A DNA stretch of 64,000 bases from Cupriavidus metallidurans CH34. GTDB taxonomy: Bacteria; Pseudomonadota; Gammaproteobacteria; Burkholderiales; Burkholderiaceae. The position numbers and the translations under genes were made by a program. Location of the stretch: contig NC_007973.1 of assembly GCF_000196015.1 (NCBI RefSeq), positions 186,001-250,000 on the forward strand, written 5' to 3'. Below the pieces are notes generated by a model. It was not told where the DNA came from. It did not search any database and worked only from the letters and a program-made list of their open reading frames with translations. This document shows, piece by piece, positions 9,691 to 18,743 of this stretch; positions within the stretch are counted from its first letter, which is position 1; every line of letters starts with the position of its first letter.

Positions 9691-10213
9691 GCGCGGCCGT
9701 CCTGCTGTTTCCTCTCCTCTTTATCCTCGCCTCGGTCGTGACGTTGGTTTGGACACGTCCGCCGTGGCGACGGAACTGTGACGGTCTGCTGCGCAAATGC
9801 CGATTTTGTGCCGCAAACGCATCATTTGTGCCATATTCGATGGCCGGAATGGTTGTCAGGGCCACATAGTGGTTGCTAAACGCCGACATAGAATTGGTGT
9901 TCTCGCCACGCGGTGATTGACATAGGGTGGCGGGTATTCCACTATTTCGTCGCCTCGCCAGTAAAAGTGCTAGTGCTGCCGAAACACGTTTCGACGGAAT
10001 TCGGCAAGCCATAAACAATCAAGAAGAATCCTTTTCGGGTGTGCCGCGAAATCGCTCCACAGAGGGCGGCTCGCGTGCCAACAGTGCCTATCGGGGGTCA
10101 GATGCACAGGGTCAATTCAGGAATCTCGCAGGAAGCTTTGCTCGTCAGCCGGTGGTTGCGCTGACATGGCTCGCCTTCCTCACGCTCGGCTGACCGGGCG
10201 TGGAGGGCGCGCG
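9691..10213. other. Intergenic region upstream of the minor-pilin operon
   Basis: No convincing gene. It contains two direct copies of TTTGTGCC (9805-9812 and 9825-9832, 20 bp apart) and a nested inverted repeat: CGAAAC-AC-GTTTCG at 9980-9993 inside GCCGAA...TTCGGC at 9978-10005. A TTGACA at 9917-9922 has a poor -10 (CACTAT, 17-bp spacer). An 88-codon open frame at 9927-10193 has no recognisable features and is probably spurious. The pilin operon promoter is expected here. Confidence 0.5.
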
Positions 10214-10834
10214 TTGGCAGTCCGCATCGAGGATGCGGATGTCGATGGCGTGCGCGCTTCACGTGCCAACCGGAAGCCTTCTCTCCGTACCGTATCGGGA
10301 TCGGCTGGTCTGACGCTGATCGAGATGGCGGTGACGGTTGCTATCGTTGCCATCGTGGCGGCCATCAGCACGCCGTCGTTCCTCTCCTTCATCCAGTCCA
10401 ATCGCGTCCAGAGCGAGGTGAACTCGATGGTGAACTCACTGCAGTTAGCGCGCAGTGAAGCCATCAAGCGCGGCCAGTCGGTCAGCATTTGTCCGTCCAG
10501 CAATGGTTCCAGTTGCCTGGGCGCCAATACCTGGAATGTCGGCTGGCTCGTGTTCGTGGATCGCAATGCCGATGGTGTTGTCGACACGCCCGCGAACGCG
10601 GCGGATCTTCTGCAGTATCGGGCACCCTGGGCCGGTACCGATACGTTCGTGGCCACACCGACCGCGACATTCGTGACCTACAACCGCGATGGTTTCGGGG
10701 TCAATCTGCCGGGAGGCGCCGTGACACTCGCGGCACAGACCCGTCCAGTTTCGGCTCAGGCCACGCGCTGCATCGCGCTCAACATGGTTGGCCGGCAGAC
10801 CGTGCAGCAATCGGGGGTGGGCGCATGCAACTGA
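10214..10834 (+). CDS. fimT: Minor pseudopilin, GspH/FimT family
   Basis: About 206 residues with a type III prepilin leader: GSAG then LTLIEMAVTVAIVAIVAA, cleaved after Gly32 by PilD, with the conserved Glu at mature position 5. The C-terminal half is a GspH-type beta domain (NSLQLARSEAIKRGQSVSIC, then the VFVDRNADG motif). TTG 10214 was preferred because GGAGGG at 10202-10207 lies 6 bp before it and it shortens the leader; ATG 10166 is also in frame. First gene of a minor-pilin operon; it overlaps pilV by 10 bp. It probably helps prime type IV pilus assembly in the inner membrane. Confidence 0.85.
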   Translation: MAVRIEDADVDGVRASRANRKPSLRTVSGSAGLTLIEMAVTVAIVAIVAAISTPSFLSFIQSNRVQSEVNSMVNSLQLARSEAIKRGQSVSICPSSNGSSCLGANTWNVGWLVFVDRNADGVVDTPANAADLLQYRAPWAGTDTFVATPTATFVTYNRDGFGVNLPGGAVTLAAQTRPVSAQATRCIALNMVGRQTVQQSGVGACN

Positions 10835-11367
10835 AGACGACAGGAAACCGGCACGCCGCGGGCTTCTCCTTGCTTGAAGTTCTGATTGCCCTGGTGATCA
10901 CGGTGATCGGATTGTTCGGCATTGCCAAGATGCAGGCCGCCGCGATTGCCAATACGCAAGTCGCACGAGGACAGTCGCTGATTGCGCTGCAACTGGAAAG
11001 TCTCGCTGGTGCCATGCACGGCAACAAGGGATTCTGGGCGGCCGGTCTGGTGCCAGCGACGTTCAGCATGACAGGCGCGACTGTTACGGACACCACTGGC
11101 AAGCTCAGCACTACCGCACCGGATTGCAAGGCAACGACGTGCACGCCGACGCAACTGGCCGCCTATGACGTCCAGGGCTGGGCCGCGGAGATGAACGCCC
11201 ATTTCCCGACCTATTCGGCTGCCGTCAATTGCGTCGTGCTGATCAACAAGCCCGTCACCTGCACGGTGTCCGCAAACTGGAATGAATCCAATCTGGCATA
11301 CAACCAGACCACGGCAACCCTTGCCGGTCAGACGGCGCAAAGCCTGACGCTCTACGTGCAACCGTGA
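10825..11367 (+). CDS. pilV: Type IV pilus minor pilin PilV
   Basis: 180 residues. The prepilin leader MQLKTTGNRHAAG is cut before FSLLEVLIALVITVIGLFG, with Glu at mature position 5; the segment GFSLLEVLIALVI is the classic PilV form. Cysteine pairs near residues 96-101 (DCKATTC) and 130-145 could form disulfides in the globular head. It begins inside the end of fimT and ends overlapping the pilW start by one base, so it is translationally coupled on both sides. Together with PilW, PilX and FimT it should form the tip complex carrying PilY1. Confidence 0.88.
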   Translation: MQLKTTGNRHAAGFSLLEVLIALVITVIGLFGIAKMQAAAIANTQVARGQSLIALQLESLAGAMHGNKGFWAAGLVPATFSMTGATVTDTTGKLSTTAPDCKATTCTPTQLAAYDVQGWAAEMNAHFPTYSAAVNCVVLINKPVTCTVSANWNESNLAYNQTTATLAGQTAQSLTLYVQP

Positions 11368-12107
11368 TGGGTCAATCAATGCGACACCTTAGAAGAACCA
11401 GATCACGCCAGGCGGGGGTATCGCTGGTGGAAATCATGGTGGCGATGATCATCGGGCTATTCATGCTGTTGGCCCTGAGCACGCTGTTTCTCAATTTTCG
11501 TGGCACCTTCAGGGATCAGGATCAACTGGCCCAGCTTCAGGACAATGAGCGCCTGGCGCTGACCATGTTCTCCACCACCATTCAGTCCGCGGGCTATTTT
11601 CCAGACCCCGTGAACAATGTGGTGACCGGCGCGTTGCCGCTATCGACGGGCAATGCCTATGGCGACTTTGCCGCGGGGCAGGCCGTGGTCGGTACGTCGG
11701 GTGCGAACGGCGCAAGCGATACGCTGACTGCCCGTTTCATGACGGCCAATGGCGATGGCATTCTCAACTGTCAGGGTCAGTCCAATACGTCCGGTGCCAA
11801 TGTGGTGTACGTCAACAGTTTTGCAGTCAATGTGAACAACGAACTGACGTGTGCCATCAATGGTGGCGCGGCGGTGCCGCTGGTCAGCGGCGTGACGGGA
11901 TTCAGCGTCCTTTATGGAACAGACACCGCAAACGGTGGCAACGTCGATCAGTATCTGTCCGCCGCCGCGGTGACCGCAGCTGGGTACTGGCCCCAGGTCC
12001 GTACCGCGAGGGTGACGGTGACCTTCGTCAATCCGTATGCCACGCAACCGAGCCAGCCGGCAACACTGAGCTGGACCCAGACGATCAGCTTGATGAACCG
12101 GTCATGA
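11367..12107 (+). CDS. pilW: Type IV pilus minor pilin PilW
   Basis: 246 residues. The basic leader ends RSRQAG, followed by VSLVEIMVAMIIGLFMLLAL with Glu5, the PilW hallmark. The N-terminal helix continues into DQLAQLQDNERLALTMFSTTIQSAGY, a segment conserved in PilW proteins. It starts at the ATG overlapping the pilV stop (TGATG); an alternative ATG lies at 11379. It ends with an ATGA overlap into pilX. Expected at the pilus tip with PilV, PilX and PilY1. Confidence 0.87.
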   Translation: MGQSMRHLRRTRSRQAGVSLVEIMVAMIIGLFMLLALSTLFLNFRGTFRDQDQLAQLQDNERLALTMFSTTIQSAGYFPDPVNNVVTGALPLSTGNAYGDFAAGQAVVGTSGANGASDTLTARFMTANGDGILNCQGQSNTSGANVVYVNSFAVNVNNELTCAINGGAAVPLVSGVTGFSVLYGTDTANGGNVDQYLSAAAVTAAGYWPQVRTARVTVTFVNPYATQPSQPATLSWTQTISLMNRS

Positions 12108-12700
12108 AACATCCCACGCGCCATCGCCCGCCCGGACGGGGTACCAGTCAGGGTTATGTCCTGATCGTCGGGCTGCTGTTCCTGCTGGTGCTCTCGTTAC
12201 TGGCGGTCTCGATGATGAAGAGCTTCGGCATGCAGGAAAAGATCGCCGGCAATACGCGCGAGAAGCAACGTGCGTTCGAGGCAGCGCAAAGCGCATTGCG
12301 ATATGGCGAATGGTGGCTTGGCCAGGGCAACGGTTCAAGCGGAGCCCTATGCAAAAGCATTGTCAGTGTCACGGCCAATGATTGGTCAAGCATGCAGGTA
12401 TGCAGCAACGCGCTGACTAACCCAACGGCCTTGCCCTGGACGCCGGCGCGTGCCGACTACAGCCCGCCATCTATGGCCGTGGCGCTCAATGGCAATCTTG
12501 GCGGGAAGGCAGCGAGCGGCGACATCAACTATGCGGCCCCGCCGAGCCTCTACATCAACTACCTCGGCCTTTCACAGGACGGGTTGTCAATGCTGTACAG
12601 CGTGACTGGCGCCGGTTACGGCGGCAGCGCGGCCACGGCTGCCGTGGTGCAAAGCACCTATCAGGTTGGCGCGAGTACCAAAGATCTCGGGAAAGAATGA
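12104..12700 (+). CDS. pilX: Type IV pilus minor pilin PilX
   Basis: 198 residues. The leader ends GTSQG, followed by YVLIVGLLFLLVLSLLAVSMMKSFGMQEK. Unlike the other pilins here, the residue at mature position 5 is not Glu, as is usual for PilX/GspK-type subunits that sit at the very tip. The segment EKIAGNTREKQRAFEAAQSALRYGE is the PilX family signature. It overlaps pilW and pilY1 by 4 bases each (ATGA type), so the whole operon is tightly coupled. Confidence 0.86.
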   Translation: MKHPTRHRPPGRGTSQGYVLIVGLLFLLVLSLLAVSMMKSFGMQEKIAGNTREKQRAFEAAQSALRYGEWWLGQGNGSSGALCKSIVSVTANDWSSMQVCSNALTNPTALPWTPARADYSPPSMAVALNGNLGGKAASGDINYAAPPSLYINYLGLSQDGLSMLYSVTGAGYGGSAATAAVVQSTYQVGASTKDLGKE

Positions 12701-15700
12701 TGAGAAATCCTCCACGTCTCGCATTGGTGGCCTCGGCCGTGGCGGCGCTGCTTGCTGCGCAGGCTCGCGCGGTTGTGATTCAGGACAATCTGAATGGGGC
12801 ATCGTCCAGCTATCCATGGACCGCAATCAATGGTGCCTGCCTGACCGCTGGCGATGGCTCGGGGACGATCCCTGGATGCACGGCATCAAGCTTTACGTAC
12901 TACTCGAGCAAGAGTTCGAAGCTCGTGGGCGGCGTGACAGGAACGCTTCCAGATACGGCTGGCTCCGGCGCGCTTCGGTTGACCAATGGTGACACGGGTA
13001 AGGGTTCGAACGGGAACAGCCAGAACGGCGCTGTCGTATCGAACTTCACCTTCCCGATGCAGGAGGGCTTGCAGGTTACGTTCTCCACCGTGACCTATGG
13101 CGGCAATGCATTCGGCAATACCGGTGCCGACGGCATCAGCTTCTTCCTTGCCGACGGCAATCAGGCCGCGAGCGTCGGGGCGCTGGGTGGCAGCCTGGGA
13201 TATAGCTGCTCCAACGTGAACGCTGTCTATGACGGGGTGGTTGCCGGTTACATCGGGATCGGCATCGACGAGTATGGCAACTTCTCCAATGGGAGTTCCG
13301 GTGGCTCCAAGAATGACAACACCAGCACTGGACCGGGTTTCAAGGCGAACCGGATCAGTATTCGTGGCTCGGGGAATACGAACTGGGCAAATCTGCTGGC
13401 GACCTACAACTCGTACTACAAGAAGGTCCCCACATCGAAGATTCCTACTGCGGTGCAGAACACGTGCGCTGCAGGATATGTACAAGACTGGTCGAGTGGC
13501 AAGGACAATGGCTCGGTAACAAGCAAGCCACTGGCCTACAACTACAACTTCATTGCATCGAGCGATCTGCCGAACGCGATCGCGAACCAGCAGGCCACAG
13601 CCACGCCAACCCGTGGCAAGGCCATCCCGATCGTCTACTCGCTCAAGCTCACGCAAAACGGACTGCTGAGCATGTCGTACAGCTATAACGGCGGTGCGGC
13701 CACGCCAATCATCACGAACCAGGACATCACGAAGTCGAACGGACCGGTGCCGACCCAGTTCCGTTTCGGGTTTGCCGCTGGCACCGGTAGCGGTAGCAAC
13801 GTTCATGAGATTACCTGTTTCAAGGCGGAGCCTGTTGGTCAGTCAAGCAGTTCGGCAGGCACCAACGTGCAGCAGTCCGCGCGCGTGGAAGCTGGATCGC
13901 AGGTGTACCTGGCCTACTACCATCCGACCAACTGGTGGGGAGAGCTGAGCGCGCAGAACCTGCTCTACGACGCTTCGAGCGACACGGTCTCGATGAGCAC
14001 CACCGCCAACTGGAATGCAAGTTGCGTGCTGACCGGTGGAAGCTGCCCGTCCACTGGCGGCACCAACACCGCGCAATCTCCGACCGCGCGAAAGATCCTC
14101 ACCTGGAGTGGCTCGACTGGCATCCCCTTCCGCTGGGATAGCACCTATACGCCGCCAGCTGCCGTGCAGACACTCATGACCGCGGGCGACGCCAGTGCGA
14201 CCAACAAGCGCCTGAACTATCTGCGCGGCGACCGTACCAACGAGATCACGACATCAGGAACGGGTTTGTATCGCGCACGCACGGGCGTGCTGGGCGACAT
14301 CATGGATTCAAGTCCGACCTGGGTGGGGGCGCCTTCCTCGCCCTACAGCGGGCCCTGGACGGACGCCCTGTACAAGACCGCCACCGCTGCAGAGCCAAAA
14401 GGCAGCTATGACACGTTCAAGCAGAACAACGCGCTGCGCCAGAATATCGTCTACGTCGGGGCCAACGATGGTCTGCTGCACGGCTTCCGTTCCGGCTACT
14501 ACGACGCGGGCGGAAACTTCGTCGGCAGCGATGCCAGCAAGCCGAATGACGGGAGCGAGGCGATCGCTTACATGCCGGGCGCCGTGCTGAAGACGATCCA
14601 TTCCTCGACCAGTGCGCTGGACCTCGCCTCGGCGCAGTATGTGCACAACTACTTCGTGGATGCGACGCCAGGCACGGGCGATCTCTACTATCAGAATGCC
14701 TGGCATACGTGGCTGGTTGGAGGCCTCGGTCCCGGCGCGAACGCAACCGGGCCGATCGGCGACAAGACGACGACGGGTACGGGTGGTGCCATCTACGCGC
14801 TCGATGTCACGAACCCTGCCGGGTTTGCCGATGACGCCGCAACGGCAAGCAGCCTGGTAATCGGCGAGTGGGACAACACGCTGAAATGCACCGGTAATAC
14901 CGGCTGTGGCACGAACCTTGGAAACACCTACGGCACACCGGTGATTCGCCGCCTGCACAACGGCAACTGGGCGGTGCTGTTCGGCAACGGCCTGAACAGC
15001 GCATCCGGCTCGGCGGGACTGTATGTGATGCTGGTCAACCCGGCGGACGGCTCAAAGTCGTTCCTGTACCTGGATACGGGATACGGTCCGGCCAAGGATC
15101 CGGCCGGCAAGAATTCCAAGAATGGCATTGCCTATGTGACACCCGCGGATCTCGATGGCGACCACATTACCGACTACGTCTATGCCGGCGATATGTTCGG
15201 CAATGTCTGGCGTTTTGACCTGACTTCGAACACGCCTGCCAACTGGAGTGCGTCGGCCAAGCCGCTGCTGGCCACCGGGCTCCCCATTACCAGCAAGGTT
15301 GCCGTGGCTGCCGTGCCCGGCAGCGGCACCGGGGCCAATGCGATACCGCGTGTCATGGTCAGCTTCGGCACCGGTCGTCGCCTGGAACAGACGCAGAGCA
15401 GCGAAGCTGTGTTCGAGAGCGCCACCCAGTCACTTTTCGGTGTGTGGGACTGGAACATGACGGCATGGAACGGCGTGGCCCCGGCCAGCGCGAAGTATGC
15501 GGCGTTGGCAACCGCGCCGCAGCCGCTGGCAATCGCCAACCTTACGGCGCAGTCGATCACCAACGAAGGCCGCGCCAGTTCGAATACCGCGATGTTGCGC
15601 ACGGTCAGCGCCACCGCCGTCTGCTGGCAGGGCAGTACCGTTTGCTCCAGTGGCAACACCAAGTATGGCTGGCAATTGCCGCTGTCCACGAATCCTGGCG

Positions 15701-16080
15701 AACAGGTGATCTACAACCCCGTGATCGCATACGGAATGTTCATCGTCAATACGACGATCCCACCGAGTTCGGCGGCTGCGCAGGCGCTCTCCTGCAATAC
15801 GGAGGTGCCTACTGGATTCACGATGGGGGTTTCCATGGCCACTGGCGGCGCGGCATCCCAATCCTTCTTCAGTACTGCCAACAGCAACACATTCCCGCTG
15901 CTTAATGGCGGAATCGTCAGCGGCATTGGCCTGAGCGGTACGGGCTCCCCGTCGATCGTGACAGCGCAGAAGAGACCGTACATCGTGCAGCAGACGGTTG
16001 GGGGCACGGGCGTCGTTACCCAGATCAACCCCGGTGCCAATGCCACGGGATCACGCATCAACTGGATCAAGTTGCGCTAA
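12697..16080 (+). CDS. pilY1: PilY1-family pilus tip adhesin with N-terminal L-type-lectin-like region
   Basis: 1127 residues with a signal peptide (LALVASAVAALLAAQARA, cleaved near residue 25). The C-terminal half is the PilY1/PilC beta-propeller: YVGANDGLLHGFRSGYY about residue 585 on, and a calcium loop around residues 818-832 (D818, D820, D822, D826, D832 in DLDGDHITDYVYAGD). Residues ~27-380 do not resemble the von Willebrand A domain of Pseudomonas PilY1. They read as an L-type lectin fold: GADGISFFLADG (143-154), GGSLGYS, GYIGIGIDEYGN (184-195), NRISIRG, FRFGFAAGTGSGSNVHEI (355-372). It overlaps pilX by 4 bp and precedes pilE by 2 bp. It probably sits at the pilus tip and binds carbohydrate; that binding is inference. 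Confidence 0.86.
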   Translation: MMRNPPRLALVASAVAALLAAQARAVVIQDNLNGASSSYPWTAINGACLTAGDGSGTIPGCTASSFTYYSSKSSKLVGGVTGTLPDTAGSGALRLTNGDTGKGSNGNSQNGAVVSNFTFPMQEGLQVTFSTVTYGGNAFGNTGADGISFFLADGNQAASVGALGGSLGYSCSNVNAVYDGVVAGYIGIGIDEYGNFSNGSSGGSKNDNTSTGPGFKANRISIRGSGNTNWANLLATYNSYYKKVPTSKIPTAVQNTCAAGYVQDWSSGKDNGSVTSKPLAYNYNFIASSDLPNAIANQQATATPTRGKAIPIVYSLKLTQNGLLSMSYSYNGGAATPIITNQDITKSNGPVPTQFRFGFAAGTGSGSNVHEITCFKAEPVGQSSSSAGTNVQQSARVEAGSQVYLAYYHPTNWWGELSAQNLLYDASSDTVSMSTTANWNASCVLTGGSCPSTGGTNTAQSPTARKILTWSGSTGIPFRWDSTYTPPAAVQTLMTAGDASATNKRLNYLRGDRTNEITTSGTGLYRARTGVLGDIMDSSPTWVGAPSSPYSGPWTDALYKTATAAEPKGSYDTFKQNNALRQNIVYVGANDGLLHGFRSGYYDAGGNFVGSDASKPNDGSEAIAYMPGAVLKTIHSSTSALDLASAQYVHNYFVDATPGTGDLYYQNAWHTWLVGGLGPGANATGPIGDKTTTGTGGAIYALDVTNPAGFADDAATASSLVIGEWDNTLKCTGNTGCGTNLGNTYGTPVIRRLHNGNWAVLFGNGLNSASGSAGLYVMLVNPADGSKSFLYLDTGYGPAKDPAGKNSKNGIAYVTPADLDGDHITDYVYAGDMFGNVWRFDLTSNTPANWSASAKPLLATGLPITSKVAVAAVPGSGTGANAIPRVMVSFGTGRRLEQTQSSEAVFESATQSLFGVWDWNMTAWNGVAPASAKYAALATAPQPLAIANLTAQSITNEGRASSNTAMLRTVSATAVCWQGSTVCSSGNTKYGWQLPLSTNPGEQVIYNPVIAYGMFIVNTTIPPSSAAAQALSCNTEVPTGFTMGVSMATGGAASQSFFSTANSNTFPLLNGGIVSGIGLSGTGSPSIVTAQKRPYIVQQTVGGTGVVTQINPGANATGSRINWIKLR

Positions 16081-16082
16081 TC

Positions 16083-16526
16083 ATGAACCGTCGACCAAAA
16101 CATTCCGCGGGCTTTTCGCTTGTCGAACTCATGATCGTCGCGATAATCGTCGCGATCCTGGCGGCTATCGCATTCCCTTCGTACATGCAGCATGTGCGCA
16201 AGTCACGTCGAACCGATGCCAAGACGGCGTTGCTCGATGCTGCGGCAAGGCAGGAGAAGGTCTTTAGTACGCAAAACCTGTACGGTGGCGCCCCGGGCGA
16301 TCTGGGCTACGCGGGCGCCGCGTATCCGGTGCAGATTCAATCGAGCGGACAAACGTTCTATCAGCTCACCGTTGCCACAGCCAACTCGGGTACGACGTAC
16401 ACGGCCACGGCCGCGCCGGTCGGCGCGCAGGCCGGGGATGACTGCGGCTCGTATGTCATCAACAATCTGGGCGTGCAGTCCAACACCGGGACGTCCAACG
16501 GGGCCACGTCCGCCACCTGCTGGTAG
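16083..16526 (+). CDS. pilE: Type IV pilin PilE-like minor pilin
   Basis: 147 residues. The leader MNRRPKHSAG is cleaved before FSLVELMIVAIIVAILAAIAFPSY, a very typical type IVa pilin N terminus with Glu at mature position 5. Two cysteines (DDCGSYV and ATCW at the extreme C terminus) form the expected D-region disulfide. The last gene of the operon, 2 bp after pilY1. The position suggests the minor pilin PilE of the fimU-pilVWXY1E type rather than the major pilin, which is usually encoded elsewhere. Confidence 0.88.
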   Translation: MNRRPKHSAGFSLVELMIVAIIVAILAAIAFPSYMQHVRKSRRTDAKTALLDAAARQEKVFSTQNLYGGAPGDLGYAGAAYPVQIQSSGQTFYQLTVATANSGTTYTATAAPVGAQAGDDCGSYVINNLGVQSNTGTSNGATSATCW

Positions 16527-16604
16527 GCAGCAAGAGGTGCGTCGATGCGCGCGCGGGAAGTGCCGCATGTGATGGCCGGCAGGTCACTCCAAGGCCGCAG
16601 GTCC

Positions 16605-16719
16605 AAGAGGCATCATCAAAATGATCTGGCGTCGTTGCGCGGCCTTGCCGTACTACTTGTACTGTCCGCGGCCGTGCGCCTAGCCAGAACCGCTTCGCTT
16701 CATTTTGATAGCGCCTCTT
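16605..16719. repeat. 115-bp MITE-like palindromic element
   Basis: The element is bounded by 20-bp inverted repeats: AAGAGGC-ATC-ATCAAAATGA (16605-16624) and, inverted, AAGAGGC-GCT-ATCAAAATGA (16700-16719), differing only in three central bases. Nested inside are TCTGGC/GCCAGA (16625-16630 and 16683-16688) and GCGCGGCC/GGCCGTGCGC arms around a GTAC-rich centre, so the whole strand could fold into one long hairpin. There is no open frame. It resembles a non-autonomous miniature transposable element or a REP/BIME-type repeat; no other copy was seen in this window. Confidence 0.7.
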
Positions 16720-16935
16720 AATGCCTGAGGACATGCCCATACCGCGGCGCCGGCCGTGAAGGATGCGTTCCATCTACCGCCCGGTAACCCCGCGCAGGGT
16801 AGGAAATTGCGTTTCGCGGTATCCTTGCCGGCGTGCCACGTCCGCGCCGCCTGCCCGGCGCCGCCCGGCGCGCCTGCCCCGGCCCGGTATCATGCCGCTC
16901 GGGCCCCACGGCGCATCAAGCATTTTGCATACCCT

Positions 16936-17532
16936 ATGAAAGATCTAGAAAGTGAGCTGATCGGCTCTGCCCGGCTGCCGACCCGCTATGGAGAATTTAC
17001 CGCACACGCCTTCCAGGGCGTTGATACCGGTACTGAACATCTTGCGCTGTCGATGGGCGAAATCTCGGGCGAAAACCTGCTCGTGCGCCTGCATTCGGAA
17101 TGCCTGACCGGTGACGTCTTCGGTTCCTGCCGCTGCGACTGCGGCGAGCAACTTGACCTCGCGATGCAGCGGATCGCCGAAGAGGGCCGCGGCATCCTGC
17201 TGTACCTGCGTGGTCACGAGGGGCGCGGCATCGGCCTGTCGAACAAGATCCGCGCGTACGCGTTGCAGGATGGCGGACTGGATACGGTTGATGCCAATCT
17301 GGCGCTAGGCCAGGCGATCGATTCGCGCACCTATGCGTTCGCGGCCGATTTCCTGCGTCAGTGGGGGGTGAGTTCGGTCCGTCTGATGAGCAACAACCCG
17401 ATCAAGATCAAGGCGCTCGAGGATGCAGGCATCAAGGTGACCGAGCAGGTCCGCCATGTGGTGCCGGCGAATGCCGAGAACGAGAAGTATCTGGCCACCA
17501 AGCGGTCGCGCATGGGGCACCTGCTCGATTGA
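16936..17532 (+). CDS. ribA: GTP cyclohydrolase II
   Basis: First step of riboflavin synthesis: GTP to 2,5-diamino-6-ribosylamino-pyrimidinone phosphate, formate and pyrophosphate. 198 residues, like E. coli RibA (196). Zinc ligands C56, C65 and C67 lie in [35 protein letters not shown] carries the catalytic Arg region. ATG 16936 gives the family length; an open 60-residue N-terminal extension to 16756 has no family support. It is a stand-alone gene, not fused to RibB, and is followed by a strong terminator. No FMN riboswitch was recognised upstream. Confidence 0.95.
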   Translation: MKDLESELIGSARLPTRYGEFTAHAFQGVDTGTEHLALSMGEISGENLLVRLHSECLTGDVFGSCRCDCGEQLDLAMQRIAEEGRGILLYLRGHEGRGIGLSNKIRAYALQDGGLDTVDANLALGQAIDSRTYAFAADFLRQWGVSSVRLMSNNPIKIKALEDAGIKVTEQVRHVVPANAENEKYLATKRSRMGHLLD

Positions 17533-17569
17533 TCGACTGGGTTGTGGCCGCAGCCGATGGCTGACACCG

Positions 17570-17603
17570 AAGGCGCTTCGTATGACGAAGCGCCTTTTCT
17601 TTT
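17570..17603 (+). terminator. Rho-independent terminator after ribA
   Basis: Perfect 12-bp stem AAGGCGCTTCGT / ACGAAGCGCCTT (17570-17581 and 17585-17596) with an ATG triloop, followed by TTCTTTT. It lies 37 bp after the ribA stop and isolates ribA from bfr. Confidence 0.92.
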
Positions 17604-17745
17604 ATGCGTCGAAATCGAAATCAAAATCAGTCGCATAATCGCCGGCACCAATGATATTTTCGGGCAAAGCCACGCCGGAGCTTGATCTTCCGCTGTCGGG
17701 AATTACCATGAAAATCACGCCGAAAGTCTTCCGGAGGGATTTGTC

Positions 17746-18222
17746 ATGAAGGCAGACAAAAAGGTTATCCAGTTACTGAATGGCCAGCTCAAGCACGAGC
17801 TGACCGCCATCAATCAGTATTTCCTGCACGCGCGCATGTATCGTCACTGGGGGCTCAAGGAACTCGGCAAGCACGAATACGAAGAGTCGATCGAGGAGAT
17901 GAAACATGCGGACAAGCTGATCGAACGCATCCTGATGCTCGACGGTCTGCCTAATCTGCAGGACCTGGACAAGCTGCTGCTGGGCGAGAATACCGAAGAG
18001 ATGCTTGGCTGCGACCTCAAGCTCGAACTCGCGTCTCAGGTCACCAGCAAGGATGCGATCAAGTACTGTGAGTCGGTGGGCGACTATGTCTCGCGCGAGA
18101 TCCTGAGCGAGATCCTCTCCGATACCGAGGATCATATCGACTGGCTGCAGACGCAACTCGAGCTGATCGGCAAGATCGGCCTGCAGAACTACCAGCAAAG
18201 CGCGATGGGCGGCGTCGAATAA
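17746..18222 (+). CDS. bfr: Bacterioferritin
   Basis: Iron-storage subunit of the 24-mer cage, 158 residues as in E. coli. The haem ligand Met52 is present (EEMKHAD), as are ferroxidase residues E18, E51, H54, E94 and H130. Position 127, Glu in E. coli and Azotobacter Bfr, is Thr here (SDTEDHIDW), with Glu at 128. GGAGGG at 17731-17736 is a good ribosome-binding site. There is no bfd next to it. An Fe-dependent operator could not be identified with confidence in the upstream ~150 bp. Confidence 0.95.
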   Translation: MKADKKVIQLLNGQLKHELTAINQYFLHARMYRHWGLKELGKHEYEESIEEMKHADKLIERILMLDGLPNLQDLDKLLLGENTEEMLGCDLKLELASQVTSKDAIKYCESVGDYVSREILSEILSDTEDHIDWLQTQLELIGKIGLQNYQQSAMGGVE

Positions 18223-18306
18223 GCCCATCGCCTGCAGGTTTTTCCAACATCGGATACACTGCGCCCCGCACCTCGGAGCGGTCCCACACGCGGACCGGCA
18301 TCCCAC

Positions 18307-18381
18307 GGCGGGGTGGCAGAGTGGTTATGCGACGGCCTGCAAAGCCGTTTACGACGGTTCGATTCCGTATCCCCGCCTCCA
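18307..18381 (+). tRNA. tRNA-Cys (GCA)
   Basis: A full cloverleaf can be drawn: acceptor stem GGCGGGG (18307-18313) pairs with CCCCGCC (18371-18377), discriminator T, and encoded CCA at 18379-18381. The anticodon GCA is at 18339-18341 in the loop of the stem ACGGC/GCCGT. The T arm is ACGG-TTCGATT-CCGT. It stands alone, 84 bp after bfr. Confidence 0.96.
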
Positions 18382-18743
18382 ATTCCCCAATCCCCCCCCG
18401 AAATCCCTTTTCATTTTCCGGACGCATTTTCGTCATCGCGGTGTCTTTGGGCTCGTGAATAAAAGCTGGCGCGCTTCATGCTGCATGGAAGGTGATTTGC
18501 AGCGTCATGCGCGGTCAGGCGTGGCGCGCGTCGCATTGGGCCATCTCCCTCTGGTAAGTCCGCCCCGATTGCGATACTGTCGAACCGGGTGTGCACCAAA
18601 TGTCAGCATCTCGCAGCTCCCCAAGGGCGCACGTTCGTCGTACGACAAGTCCGGCTCTGGTACAGCCGCCGGCGACATTATCTGACCATGCAGGGCTTCC
18701 ATGGCGTATCCGTCCAACGTGATGAGACATACAGAGGCTCCAG
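18382..18743. other. Non-coding stretch between tRNA-Cys and the GNAT gene
   Basis: 362 bp. A 76-codon open frame at 18455-18685 lacks recognisable motifs and a good ribosome-binding site. tRNA 3' flanks are common integration sites, but no duplicated tRNA end or integrase was found here. Confidence 0.45.

Noticed and set aside
9927-10193. 88-codon gene upstream of fimT
   Set aside because: No motif, no ribosome-binding site and a composition like noncoding DNA; it overlaps the fimT 5' region.
16527-16935. FMN riboswitch upstream of ribA
   Set aside because: The conserved RFN core strings were not found; the region is explained by the palindromic element and ordinary leader.
18307-18743. 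Genomic island at tRNA-Cys
   Set aside because: No integrase, no repeated tRNA 3' end and no clear shift of gene content follow the tRNA.
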